From an uncultured Anaerolineae bacterium (GTDB lineage Bacteria > Chloroflexota > Anaerolineae > Aggregatilineales > Phototrophicaceae): a stretch of DNA of 64,000 bases. The stretch covers positions 496,001 through 560,000 of the forward strand of contig CALKJO010000009.1 of assembly GCA_937995825.1 (NCBI GenBank). The letters are read 5' to 3'. Within the stretch, counting starts at the first letter, position 1. Each line of letters opens with the position of its first letter. Position numbers and translations under genes: made by a program. This document shows, piece by piece, positions 46,147 to 54,561 of the stretch. The notes beneath the pieces are model-generated. The model ran no database searches. It saw nothing but the letters and a program-made list of their open reading frames with translations, and was not told the origin of the DNA.

Positions 46147-47152
46147 AGCGAATGCGCGGATCGATGATCCCGTAGGCGATATCAGTGGCGATATTGACAA
46201 GACTGAACACGATCCCATATAAGACCGTGATCCCCATGATCGGCTCAAAATCGAGCCGCAGCGACGATTCGACGGCGTACAAGCCCAAGCCCGGATAGTC
46301 AAAGATCGTCTCGACCAGCACCGCCCCCGCCATCAACCAGCCGAATTCCAGCGCCAGCACGGTGATGATGGCGATGAAGGCGCTGCGCAGGACATACTTG
46401 GTCAGGATCACGCGGTAAGGAATGCCGATGGCGCGCTCCATACGCACGTAATCCTTGTCCAGCGCTTCCAGCACCGCCGCCCGCGTGATGCGCGTCACGC
46501 TCGCCAGCGCCCCGAACGACAGCACCAGCGCCGGCGTGAACAGATGGCGCAGCGCGATGCCAAACGCGCTGAAATCCAGCCGCAGCAGCGCGTCTACGGT
46601 GAACAAGCCCGTGATCGTGGCTGGCGGCGCAAGCAGCACGTCATAGCGCTTGCCAATCGGAAACCACCCCAACGACACGCCCAGGATTGACTGAAAGATC
46701 ATCGCCAGCCAGAACGCCGGAAAGCTGACGAAAAAAAGCGCGATCACGCGCACCACCTGATCCGGCAGCTTGTCTCGGTAGATCGCGGAGATGATGCCCG
46801 CCGGAATCCCCAGACCGGACGCGATCAGGATGGCGAACAGCGTCAGTTCCAGCGTAGCCGGAAAATACACGCGCAGATCATCTGCGACAAAGCGCCGCGA
46901 ATACAGCGACTGCCCCCAATCGCCGCTGAACAACCCAGCGATATAACTGATGTACTGCACCGGGAGCGGCTGATCCAGCCCGAACTGAACGCGCAGTCTT
47001 TCGCGAATTTCAGGCGTAGACTGCGGACCCGCCGCCAGCCCGACCGGATCGCCCGGGAGGATGCGCGACACGGTGAAGGTCAGCAGGGTTAGCCCGATCA
47101 GCAGTGGGATCAGCAGCAGCAGACGCCGCAGTAAATAATAACGAAGGTTCAT
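46139..47152 (-). CDS. dppB: Peptide-type ABC importer permease, DppB
   Basis: 337 residues. RYYLLRRLLLLIPLLIGLTL N-terminus, GDPVGLAAGPQSTPE, LDQPLPVQYISYIAGLFSGD and the outside loop FGWL, then the loop RMERAIGIPYRVILTKYVLR for ATPase contact, and the conserved end LVNIATDIAYGIIDPRIRYG. Six membrane helices. First permease of the dpp operon, 54 bases after the binding protein gene; that gap is largely a 12-bp hairpin. Confidence 0.94.
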   Translation of the reverse strand: MNLRYYLLRRLLLLIPLLIGLTLLTFTVSRILPGDPVGLAAGPQSTPEIRERLRVQFGLDQPLPVQYISYIAGLFSGDWGQSLYSRRFVADDLRVYFPATLELTLFAILIASGLGIPAGIISAIYRDKLPDQVVRVIALFFVSFPAFWLAMIFQSILGVSLGWFPIGKRYDVLLAPPATITGLFTVDALLRLDFSAFGIALRHLFTPALVLSFGALASVTRITRAAVLEALDKDYVRMERAIGIPYRVILTKYVLRSAFIAIITVLALEFGWLMAGAVLVETIFDYPGLGLYAVESSLRLDFEPIMGITVLYGIVFSLVNIATDIAYGIIDPRIRYG

Positions 47153-47165
47153 CGGCGGTTTTGCG

Positions 47166-47193
47166 CAGGTCAGGGTGGGTTCACCCTGACCTG
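47166..47193 (-). other. Intercistronic hairpin between dppA and dppB
   Basis: Perfect 12-bp stem CAGGTCAGGGTG/CACCCTGACCTG with 4-base loop ggtt, occupying the middle of the 54-base gap. No T-run. Third case in this window of a binding-protein gene parted from its permease by a strong hairpin. Confidence 0.75.
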
Positions 47194-47206
47194 GCGCACA
47201 CCCAGC

Positions 47207-48778
47207 TTACGCCGGGCAGTTGACCATCGCTAAATCCTGGAACAGCACAGACAAGCTCTCCAACGGACGGAACACATAGCCCTGGATGCAGTTGTTCAGC
47301 GCGATCAGCGTACTTTCGGAGTACATCCAGACCGACGGCTGATCGGCGGCGATCAGGCGCTGCGCCTGGTTGTAAAGCTCGGTGCGGATATCCGGATCGC
47401 CGGTGACGCGGGCGGTGTCGAGCAGTCGATCCACTTCGGGGTTGCTGTAGAAGCTGCACGAGTTGTAGCTGCCCCACTGCCCGCTGTGATATTGGTTATA
47501 CAGGTGCGCATCCATGTCAAGGTAGGCTGGCTGCGTATAAATATTGATGATATCCGGTCCGGTCTCCGGCGATGCGCACGACGCCACCATATCGGGCCAG
47601 AGCATCGGGATCATGTTCAGCGTGATGTTGAGTTCTGCCAACCCTTCTAGCAGCAGCAAGCCGGGGATTTCCTCGCGGGTGAACTCGGTCACGTAGACGT
47701 AATCGAGCGTGATCCCGCCGTTGGGCCAGGGAGTCTGCGCCAGATATTCGCGCGCGCGGTCAAGATCATAGGTCGGCACATCTAGATCGGGGACAGCGCC
47801 AGGGAAATTGAGCGGCGTCGGACCGGGCATGATCTGAATTGGAATATCCTGAATATCCGGCAGCACGTCGTAGTTCATCGCGTGAGCAATCGCTTTGCGC
47901 AGATTGATGTCGCTGGTGTAGCGCCCTTGATTGTTCATCTTCAGCGTGTTGACGAAGTAGCCGAAGTTCTCAATCACGCTCAGACCCGGATCGGCGTTGA
48001 TACGATCCACATCCTGCCCGGAGGGGGTGTCCGCAATGTGCGTCTGGCGCGCCAGCAGCGAATTCAACTGGGTCGCGCTGTCGCGCTGGATCAGCCACAG
48101 CACGCTGTCCGGATGATCGGGACTCGCCCAACCGCCCCAGTAATCCTCGACTGCGATGAACTCATACAGATTGCCGATCTCCCAGCGCCCCTGGCGGAAG
48201 GGACCCGAACCGGCCGCGTTTGTGCGCAGATAGCTCTGCCCGAAGTCATCACCGCGATTGGCTTCAACGATGGCGGGGTTGACGATGAAAAGCTGAGTCA
48301 GCGTGCCGATGAACGGCGCGAATGGCTGAAGCAGCGTGAACTGGACAGTGTCCTCATCGAGCGCGACAGCGCTGCTCGTATCCGCGATGCCCGACCAGCG
48401 GTAAGTCGGCGGACCGGCCAGCTCAAGGGCGCGGTTGAAGCTGTAAACAACGGCTTCCGCGTTGACCGGGCTGCCATCGTGGAAACGCGCCTGCGGCTTC
48501 AGGTTGAACGTCCAAACGAGCGCATCATCGCTGACTTCCCAGGTGTCCACCAAGTTCGGCTCAGCGTTTTCGCCGCGCACGATGAACAAGGCATCGTAGA
48601 GGCTGAGCAGCGCCGCGTTGATCGAATAGTTCTCGCCGGTCGCCGGGTCGATATTATCGATATCCTGATTGCCACCGTAAAGCAGGACGTTCCCACCCTG
48701 CGCCCAGATCACCCGCGCGCCCGCTGGGGCGATCAGCAGCGCCAGGAGTGCCAGTAAGAACCATCCTTTACGCATCAT
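47207..48778 (-). CDS. dppA: Family 5 extracellular solute-binding protein, DppA-like
   Basis: 523 residues. Sec signal (RKGWFLLALLALLIAPAGA, cleavage near WAQ), no lipobox. SBP_bac_5 features: DIDNIDPATGENYSINAALLSLYDAL, the W-F-N-L-K-P strand, RFHDGSPVNAEAVVYSFNRA, AAGSGPFRQGRWEIG, LRKAIAHAMNYD. Delivers a peptide, nickel chelate, or other amide-type ligand to DppBCDF; the HyuA/DUF917 genes downstream suggest a cyclic amide or N-carbamoyl compound. AAAGGA stands 9 bases before the ATG. First gene of an eight-gene operon ending at 39524. Confidence 0.9.
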   Translation of the reverse strand: MMRKGWFLLALLALLIAPAGARVIWAQGGNVLLYGGNQDIDNIDPATGENYSINAALLSLYDALFIVRGENAEPNLVDTWEVSDDALVWTFNLKPQARFHDGSPVNAEAVVYSFNRALELAGPPTYRWSGIADTSSAVALDEDTVQFTLLQPFAPFIGTLTQLFIVNPAIVEANRGDDFGQSYLRTNAAGSGPFRQGRWEIGNLYEFIAVEDYWGGWASPDHPDSVLWLIQRDSATQLNSLLARQTHIADTPSGQDVDRINADPGLSVIENFGYFVNTLKMNNQGRYTSDINLRKAIAHAMNYDVLPDIQDIPIQIMPGPTPLNFPGAVPDLDVPTYDLDRAREYLAQTPWPNGGITLDYVYVTEFTREEIPGLLLLEGLAELNITLNMIPMLWPDMVASCASPETGPDIINIYTQPAYLDMDAHLYNQYHSGQWGSYNSCSFYSNPEVDRLLDTARVTGDPDIRTELYNQAQRLIAADQPSVWMYSESTLIALNNCIQGYVFRPLESLSVLFQDLAMVNCPA

Positions 48779-48851
48779 GAGCTTGATTCCTTTCAGAAGC
48801 TGTATCTAAGATTGATGTTGTAACATGTTCACCACAGCGCTGCAATAAAAA

Positions 48852-48880
48852 AGAGACGTGCAGTTTTCACGTCTCTTTTT
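48852..48880. terminator. Bidirectional intrinsic terminator after the SCO gene
   Basis: 9-bp stem AGAGACGTG/CACGTCTCT with 7-base loop, A-run on the left and T-run on the right. On the minus strand it ends the SCO transcript, 20 bases after its stop, before the dpp promoter region. Confidence 0.9.
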
Positions 48881-48898
48881 GGGCAAAACGAACAAGCG

Positions 48899-49588
48899 CT
48901 ACGACGCAAGGCGTTCCGCGATATCTGCTGCGATGATGGCAGCGCTGGCGTCATAGGAATAGATCGCCGCGAGCCGGCGCTGCGGATCGATTAAATACGA
49001 GGGTGTGCTGTGATCGACAAGGTAATTATCGCCGCGCCCCTCATTCGTGCGCAGCTCATAGTACAAACCGTAGTCCGGTCGGATCGGTTCGAGCATCTCC
49101 CGAACGCCGGACATGCCGATGAAGCTGGGATCGAAGCCGTCCAGATAAGCGCGAATTGCTGCCGGCGTGTCGCGGTCGCCATCGACGCTGACGAACAAAA
49201 ACTGGAGCTGCTCCGCCTGATCGCCGAGCGCACGCTTGATCTGAATGAACTCCGCCAGCGTGATCGGGCAGAAATCCGGGCAGCGCGTATAGCCAAAGAA
49301 GATCAGCGTATGCTTGCCTTCCAGATCGCTGAGGGACAGCTCCCGCACTTCGCCGCCGGGCAGCGCGGCGGGCATGGTGAAATCCGCGACTGTGCGCGGC
49401 GGCTCAATCGGCGTGACACCGGGTACGCTGGGCGCAAACGTTGCCGTCGGGGCGGTTGGTGCGGCGGGCTGCGCGCCTGGACGCAGCGCCATGACCGCAA
49501 CGATTCCGATCAAGAGCAGAAAGATCACGGCAATCCCGATCACATCGCTCTGGCGTCGTTTTGGTGTTTCAGATGGGGAAGGAGTCAT
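48899..49588 (-). CDS. sco: SCO1/SenC copper chaperone for cytochrome oxidase
   Basis: 229 residues. One N-terminal membrane anchor (VIGIAVIFLLLIGIVAVMAL), a Pro/Thr linker, then a thioredoxin-fold domain outside the membrane. Copper ligands CPDFCP (about 104-109) and the distal His of YLVDHSTPSYLID (about 195) are intact. It delivers copper to the CuA site of subunit II. It stands 1.5 kb from the oxidase operon, with mgtE between, and has its own terminator. Its divergent neighbour is mgtE. Confidence 0.92.
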   Translation of the reverse strand: MTPSPSETPKRRQSDVIGIAVIFLLLIGIVAVMALRPGAQPAAPTAPTATFAPSVPGVTPIEPPRTVADFTMPAALPGGEVRELSLSDLEGKHTLIFFGYTRCPDFCPITLAEFIQIKRALGDQAEQLQFLFVSVDGDRDTPAAIRAYLDGFDPSFIGMSGVREMLEPIRPDYGLYYELRTNEGRGDNYLVDHSTPSYLIDPQRRLAAIYSYDASAAIIAADIAERLAS

Positions 49589-49606
49589 CCAAACCTCAAA
49601 GATAAT

Positions 49607-49635
49607 TTGCGACAGATTTCACAACTTATTATACT
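49607..49635 (+). promoter_or_regulatory. Sigma-70 promoter of mgtE
   Basis: -35 TTGCGA at 49607-49612, 17 bases, -10 TATACT at 49630-49635. The leader to the ATG at 49704 is only about 60 bases, too short for an M-box magnesium riboswitch. Confidence 0.6.
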
Positions 49636-49703
49636 TCGCTGCGCGTCGCTGTGAGCGTCCATTTTCCGAGGATGAAGGCGAGTCATGAAGAGGAGCGGGG
49701 CCT

Positions 49704-51050
49704 ATGCTTGCCGAGCAAATCGATCACGTTCGCGACCTGATCGAGCAAAAAAACTGGACGGCGATTCGGGAAACCATCACCAATATGCCAGAGCCGGAGA
49801 TCGCCGAGCTGTTGTTTGATGTTGAGACGAACGACCGGATGCTCTTGTTCCGCCTGCTGCCGCGCGATCTCTCCAGTGAGGTATTTGCGCTGCTGGAAAC
49901 CGATCAGCAGAACAAACTTCTCACAGAACTGACTCAGGAAGAGACGCGCCATTTGCTGAGCAAACTCAGCCCGGACGACCGCGCTCAGATTCTTGATGAG
50001 CTGCCCGGCGCGGTGACGCAGCGCCTGCTCAATCTGCTCTCGCCGGAGGACTTGCGGGAAACGCGGCAGATTCTCGGCTATCCGCCGGAGAGCGTTGGGC
50101 GCTTGATGACCCCGTATTACGTCGCGGTGCGCCCGGAATGGACGGTGGGGCAAGCGCTCGATCATGTTCGCAAAAAAGGGCGCGACAGCGAAACCATCGA
50201 CGTTTTGTATGTGGTCGATCAGCATTGGAAACTGCTCGACGCGCTTGACCTGCGGCGCTTCATCCTCGCCGACCCGCAGACCAAAGTCGCCGACATCATG
50301 GATTCGCAGTATATCTATCTGAACGCGAACCAGGATCGCGAAGAAGCCGTCCGCACGATGGAACGCTACGATCTGTCCGTGCTGCCGGTGGTCGACTCGC
50401 AGAATGTGCTGATCGGGATCGTCACTTTTGATGATGTGCTGGATGTGGCGCAGGCGGAAGCGACCGAGGACTTTCACAAAGGCGCAGCGGTCAGCCCCCT
50501 AAAAGGGAGTTATCGCGATGCGCGGCTGCCTGAACTCTATCGCAAGCGGATCGGCTGGCTGCTGGCGCTGGTCTTCGCTAACGTCTTCTCTGGTGCAGCC
50601 ATCGCCAATTTTGAAGACACTATCGCAGCCAACGTCGCGCTGGTCTTTTTCCTCCCCCTGCTGATCGACAGCAGCGGCAATGCCGGCTCGCAAGCGGCAA
50701 CGCTGATGGTGCGCGCGCTGGCGATGGACGAGGTCAAAATGAGCGACTGGTGGCGGCTGCTGACGAAAGAAATTTTCGTCTCCGCAGCGCTGGGCTTCAC
50801 GATGGCGCTCGCCGTCTCGTTGATCGGGGTGCTGCGCGCTGGCATCGAGATCGCGCTAGTGGTTGCGCTCACGATGGCGCTGGTGGTGATCGTTGGCAGT
50901 GTGATCGGCACTGCCCTCCCGTTCATCCTCAAACGGCTGAATTTCGATCCCGCAGCCGCCAGCGCGCCGCTGATCACCTCGCTTTCGGACATCTCCGGCG
51001 TGCTGATCTATTTCAGCCTGGCGACTTTGCTGCTCAGTCAGGTGCAGTAA
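49704..51050 (+). CDS. mgtE: Magnesium transporter MgtE
   Basis: 448 residues. Mg2+ channel gated by cytoplasmic Mg2+. MgtE_N helical domain (~1-130: LLFDVETNDRMLLFRLLPRD), two CBS domains (~135-255: VGRLMTPYYVAVRPEWTVGQ, DRE-EAVRTMERYDLSVLPV), connecting helix, then five membrane helices (~285-445) with the pore motif DSSGNAGSQAATLMVRALA. GAGGAGCGG precedes the ATG. Single-gene unit with own promoter and a hairpin after the stop. Confidence 0.95.
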   Translation: MLAEQIDHVRDLIEQKNWTAIRETITNMPEPEIAELLFDVETNDRMLLFRLLPRDLSSEVFALLETDQQNKLLTELTQEETRHLLSKLSPDDRAQILDELPGAVTQRLLNLLSPEDLRETRQILGYPPESVGRLMTPYYVAVRPEWTVGQALDHVRKKGRDSETIDVLYVVDQHWKLLDALDLRRFILADPQTKVADIMDSQYIYLNANQDREEAVRTMERYDLSVLPVVDSQNVLIGIVTFDDVLDVAQAEATEDFHKGAAVSPLKGSYRDARLPELYRKRIGWLLALVFANVFSGAAIANFEDTIAANVALVFFLPLLIDSSGNAGSQAATLMVRALAMDEVKMSDWWRLLTKEIFVSAALGFTMALAVSLIGVLRAGIEIALVVALTMALVVIVGSVIGTALPFILKRLNFDPAAASAPLITSLSDISGVLIYFSLATLLLSQVQ

Positions 51051-51059
51051 AAAAACAAG

Positions 51060-51085
51060 AAAGCCGGGAGCGCAGTCCCGGCTTT
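51060..51085. terminator. Bidirectional terminator hairpin between mgtE and the oxidase operon
   Basis: 10-bp stem AAAGCCGGGA/TCCCGGCTTT with 6-base loop; A residues stand to the left (so T on the minus strand), 10 bases after the mgtE stop and 21 before the small membrane protein stop. It most clearly serves the minus-strand oxidase operon. Confidence 0.75.
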
Positions 51086-51105
51086 GTCTGACTGCGTCGA
51101 AATTC

Positions 51106-51396
51106 TCAACGACGGTTCAGCCGCCAGCGTCCGTAGATCGCCAGCGCGGCGCCAAAGGTGATCAGTGTAGCCAACGTCAGCGCTGGCAGCGTGACGCCCC
51201 CTTGATTCGGCTGACCGCAGAGGAAATTCCAGACTAGCCCAGGCAGAGTCGCCAGCGTTTCCAGATCGCGGATGTAAAGCGCCGTCACGCCCAGCAGCGT
51301 GATCCCAGCGGTGAGCAAAAACACCAGCAGCAGCAGCGTGGTCAAATCCATCTCCGGTTTGACGGCTGCGCTTTGCGGCTCAATCGGTCGATCCAT
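51106..51396 (-). CDS. Small two-helix membrane protein of the oxidase operon, unknown
   Basis: 96 residues, not matched to a named family. Two membrane helices: LTTLLLLVFLLTAGITLLGV (about 18-37) and TLPALTLATLITFGAALAIY (about 68-87), with a short loop containing one Cys (NFLCGQPNQGG) and a basic tail. Last gene of the cytochrome oxidase operon, 13 bases after subunit I, so an accessory or small structural subunit is plausible. Hydropathy and position support a real gene. Confidence 0.7.
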   Translation of the reverse strand: MDRPIEPQSAAVKPEMDLTTLLLLVFLLTAGITLLGVTALYIRDLETLATLPGLVWNFLCGQPNQGGVTLPALTLATLITFGAALAIYGRWRLNRR

Positions 51397-51409
51397 CGTG
51401 TGATCCCCT

Positions 51410-53089
51410 TTACTGCATCGGATACGGCGTTGACCAGAACCCGGACACCCAGTTGAGCGCGCCGAACAACACCGGTCCCCACATGACGATATTAGTGATG
51501 ATGATCAGCGCAACCCACACGTTCCAATTCTCTGTCCAGCGCGGCGACTCGTCAGGAGCGCGAACCAAAATCGGGGCAGCGGTTTGCGGCTCGCGTTTGG
51601 ACACAAACAGCGTCCCTAAAATGACAGTGAAGAGCAAAATGATGCTGATCAGCAGGATCGTCCCGCCCACTGCAGACAGATTCATCCAGGGCGCGGCGGC
51701 TTCGCTGGTGTATGCGCCGACTGCGCCGGAGTCAGTGCGCCGGATCGCGCCTTCTAAACCGGCACGCCCCATCGACATCCCAAAAACCAGGATGCCCGCA
51801 AACCAGGTGTACACCTGCGCTGTCGCTAGCGGACGCGCAAACAGCGCCCGCCCGCGCAGCATCGGCAGCAGCCAGTAAAGGATGCCGATATAGGTCATGA
51901 AGACGCCGCCTGCCAGCGTAGTGTGAAAGTGACCGGGAACCCAGGTAGTGTTATGCAGTGCGTTATTGAGCGTGAACGACGCATTTGCCATGCCAGTGAC
52001 GCCGCCGACGGCGAACACCAGCATCCCGCAGATCTGCGCCGCGATCAGCGGGTCGCCCCATGCCTGCTTCCACATCCAGCTAATCCGTCCGCCGCCGCGC
52101 GCGCGCCCCGCCTTCTCCAGCGTCGCGCCGATATTGAAGGCGGTCAGCAGGCTTGGCACAGCGACTACAAAAGTCAGCAGCGAATGCATCGCCTTCGCCA
52201 GCTCGCTGATGCCCGGATCGACGAACAGATGATGCACACCAATCGGGATCGAGAAGATCATGATCATTAAAAACGCCACCCGTGCCAGCGGATCGCTGAA
52301 CAGCTTGACGCCGTACTGCTTGGGCAGCATCGTATACCATGACACATACGCCGGGATCAGCCAGAAATACACCAGCGGATGCCCAAAGAACCAGAACAGA
52401 ATCCGCGAGACCTGCGGGTCAGTCGTCTTGATGATGCCCAGCGACAGCGGCAGCAGCATCGTCAGCACTTCAACCGCCACGCCCAACGACGCCGAGAACC
52501 ACATTAAGTAGTTGGCGAGCAGCGCGAACACCGCCAGTGGCGCAGCTTCGCCCGGATGCTCTTTACGCCAAGCGAAGTAGGTCATGAAGACGACCAGCGC
52601 CGCCACCCATGAGCCGACGATCACCAATGCTAGACCAAGATAGAACGTCCAGTGCGCCAGCATCGGCGCGTAGAAGGTATACAGGACGTTCGCCTGCCCG
52701 GTCAGCATAGCATAGCCCGCCAGCACCACGCCCAGCAGCATGATCACAAACGATGCCCACGCCAACTGCACGCTTGCTAACGCGCGCTGGAGCGTCCGCT
52801 GCGTCACAAAATAGGCAAAGCCGACGATGAAGAACGTCGTAAAGACCAGCGCATTCAGCACACCGTGCAGCGTAAGCGCCTGATAGTAATAGGAAAAAAC
52901 CGGAATATCCCAGCGCAGCGCAGGCGCACGCCGGTATGCCTGCGCGGGTCCCAGCAGCAGCCCGATGCTTATCGCCAGCAGCGCGACGAACACAAACGAT
53001 CCTACCAACCAGCGCTCGCTAGTGAGGGCGGACAATTTCGGAAATTGCAGCGCTGGCGCGCTGGACGGACGCGGTTGAACAGCCTGCAT
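51410..53089 (-). CDS. cbaA: Cytochrome c oxidase subunit I, ba3 type (B family)
   Basis: 559 residues from ATG 53089 (AAGGAG 9 bases upstream; a TTG three codons earlier is unlikely). Heme-copper oxygen reductase core. Low-spin heme His in LTLHGVLNALVF (about 75), CuB His-Tyr in FGHPLVYFWLIPAYVSWY, two CuB His in IGVHHLFVDPG, heme His pair in VPGHFHTTLAGG. The HGVLNA and PHLVY-type pattern is that of B-family enzymes with only the K channel, suited to low oxygen. Thirteen helices expected. Downstream of subunit II with 20 bases' gap. Confidence 0.93.
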   Translation of the reverse strand: MQAVQPRPSSAPALQFPKLSALTSERWLVGSFVFVALLAISIGLLLGPAQAYRRAPALRWDIPVFSYYYQALTLHGVLNALVFTTFFIVGFAYFVTQRTLQRALASVQLAWASFVIMLLGVVLAGYAMLTGQANVLYTFYAPMLAHWTFYLGLALVIVGSWVAALVVFMTYFAWRKEHPGEAAPLAVFALLANYLMWFSASLGVAVEVLTMLLPLSLGIIKTTDPQVSRILFWFFGHPLVYFWLIPAYVSWYTMLPKQYGVKLFSDPLARVAFLMIMIFSIPIGVHHLFVDPGISELAKAMHSLLTFVVAVPSLLTAFNIGATLEKAGRARGGGRISWMWKQAWGDPLIAAQICGMLVFAVGGVTGMANASFTLNNALHNTTWVPGHFHTTLAGGVFMTYIGILYWLLPMLRGRALFARPLATAQVYTWFAGILVFGMSMGRAGLEGAIRRTDSGAVGAYTSEAAAPWMNLSAVGGTILLISIILLFTVILGTLFVSKREPQTAAPILVRAPDESPRWTENWNVWVALIIITNIVMWGPVLFGALNWVSGFWSTPYPMQ

Positions 53090-53109
53090 AATGGTCAACT
53101 CCTTCTCAG

Positions 53110-53625
53110 CTATGCCGCTGACCCGTCAGCGGGTTCGACGATGATTTTGATATACATGTTCTGATGACCGCGTCCACAGTATTCATGGCACTGGATGTGG
53201 AACGTGCCGACCTCATTGAAGCGGGTGCTGGAACGCCCGACATGACCTGGCAGCACCTCGATATTCGCGTTATGACGCTCGACGATGAAACCATGCGTAA
53301 CATCGGCGCTGGTCAGATAGAAATTGACCGTTGATCCGACGGGAACGCGCAGCACATCCTGCCCGCGCTCATCCTTTTCATCGCTGCCCGCGTCAAAAGC
53401 CCACATCCGCGCGACGATGTATACGTCGTAAACGCCGTTGCCCATATTTCTCATGCCCGGATTGGCAAATACCGTTCGATTCAGAGTCAGCGGATTGATA
53501 TACCCCTCCGGCTGCGGCAGGCGCACGCCGAAAACCAGCGCGCTTGAGACCAACGCCGCAAAAAACAGCCCCAGCACCGCCGCCACCGCGATCAGATACT
53601 GACGTTCGTAACGGTCGATGTGCAT
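53110..53625 (-). CDS. cbaB: Cytochrome c oxidase subunit II, CuA type
   Basis: 171 residues from ATG 53625, with GGAGGGG 7 bases upstream; a GTG at 53631 overlapping the previous stop is the alternative. One membrane helix (LIAVAAVLGLFFAALVSSAL), then the cupredoxin domain. CuA ligands: His in DVTHGFIVERH and C-H-E-Y-C-G-R-G-H-Q-N-M (about 145-156) complete. Compact, as in ba3 oxidases. Takes electrons from the lipoprotein cytochrome c made by the first gene of the operon. Confidence 0.93.
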   Translation of the reverse strand: MHIDRYERQYLIAVAAVLGLFFAALVSSALVFGVRLPQPEGYINPLTLNRTVFANPGMRNMGNGVYDVYIVARMWAFDAGSDEKDERGQDVLRVPVGSTVNFYLTSADVTHGFIVERHNANIEVLPGHVGRSSTRFNEVGTFHIQCHEYCGRGHQNMYIKIIVEPADGSAA

Positions 53626-53627
53626 GA

Positions 53628-53846
53628 TCACGCCCCTCCCCGCACGACAGTCACTTCATACCAGAGCGAAAAAAGATAAACAGCGTAGGCGATGATCAGC
53701 GCCATTGCAAAGATGTATGTGCCGCTCGGCGCGAAGTGCGGATCATCCTGCGGTTCGGGTTCGTCGTTAGCATCAGCGACCGCAAGCGCGGTTTCGGGCA
53801 GCGCTTCCGGCAGCTCAACCGGATTGGCATCAGATTGGACAGCCAT
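53628..53846 (-). CDS. Small single-helix subunit of cytochrome oxidase (subunit IIa-like)
   Basis: 72 residues from ATG 53846 (GGAGGA 9 bases upstream). An acidic N-terminal tail (ADANDEPEPQDDPHFAP) and one helix (GTYIFAMALIIAYAVYLFSL) ending SLWYEVTVVRGGA. Size, single helix and place just before subunit II fit the small IIa-type subunit of ba3 oxidases, although primary sequence is too short to prove it. Confidence 0.72.
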   Translation of the reverse strand: MAVQSDANPVELPEALPETALAVADANDEPEPQDDPHFAPSGTYIFAMALIIAYAVYLFSLWYEVTVVRGGA

Positions 53847-53864
53847 TATCAACGTTCCTCCGGA

Positions 53865-54383
53865 TCAACGAAGCGTAAACAGATAGGCGATGATGTCTTC
53901 TAGTTCTTCCTCCGTCAGGACTTGATCCCAGCCCTCCGGCATATTGACCGCCCAAGCGGGTTCACCCGGATTCGGCGGCGCGATGAACGCCATCGGCTCC
54001 AGAATCGATTGACGCAGATAAGTCAAGGCATCTTCGCCTTCAACGCGCGCGCCAGCGCGGTCAGCGACCCCCCACAAGCCGGGACCGATCAGGCGGACTG
54101 CGCTCGCGTCCACCGAATGGCACGCCTGGCACGCCCAAGCTGCACCGCTCGGCAGCGCGTGCTGTGCCTGAAAGGCGGCACGACCGCGATCTGGATTGCC
54201 CGTTAGGACGATCACGGCGGTTGGGGTTGGCGTGGGAGCATTGGCAGCCAGAAGCGGGGTTTTGGTCGGGCGCGGAGTAGGCGGAAACACCTCGGACAGA
54301 TCCGTTCGCCCACATCCAACCAGTGCCGCTCCTAACAGCGTGAGCAATATAAGGGTGCAGCAGGATCGTAAATGCTTCATCAT
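53865..54383 (-). CDS. Lipoprotein cytochrome c
   Basis: 172 residues. Lipobox LVGCG at about residue 24 after a hydrophobic signal, a Pro/Thr linker (PTPRPTKTPLLAANAPTPTP), then one class I cytochrome c domain: heme site CQACH (about 85-89), axial Met in WAVNMPEGWDQVL, C-terminal helix TEEELEDIIAYLFTLR. Membrane-anchored electron donor to the CuA site of the oxidase. First gene of the oxidase operon. Confidence 0.9.
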   Translation of the reverse strand: MMKHLRSCCTLILLTLLGAALVGCGRTDLSEVFPPTPRPTKTPLLAANAPTPTPTAVIVLTGNPDRGRAAFQAQHALPSGAAWACQACHSVDASAVRLIGPGLWGVADRAGARVEGEDALTYLRQSILEPMAFIAPPNPGEPAWAVNMPEGWDQVLTEEELEDIIAYLFTLR

Positions 54384-54482
54384 GGTCGGCTGTGCCTTTT
54401 AAGGCTTTTAAAATATGCTAAATCACACCCATCTTATGCGATTGAGTGTGAGTCAGCATGTGACAGAGGCACAAACCGCCCA

Positions 54483-54494
54483 TGACAAATGTCA
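54483..54494. promoter_or_regulatory. Inverted repeat upstream of the oxidase operon
   Basis: TGACA-AA-TGTCA, a perfect 5-base inverted repeat 100 bases before the cytochrome c ATG, with a CRP-like TGTGA-6-CACA pair nearby (about 54459-54474). It may bind a Crp/Fnr-family regulator, which would fit oxygen control, but the match to FNR consensus is poor. Confidence 0.3.
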
Positions 54495-54561
54495 CATTTT
54501 GAGACGACTTGACTTTGAGCGCGTTTGTCGATAATGAGACTGCCAGCGGGCAGCGCTGGCT

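Noticed and set aside
46147..46302. 52-residue N-terminal extension of DppC
   Set aside because: It is read from out-of-frame dppB codons; the family N-terminus and the 8-base overlap fit the ATG at 46146.
49589..49703. Magnesium (M-box) riboswitch before mgtE
   Set aside because: After the predicted start site only about 65 bases remain, and no M-box conserved strings were found.
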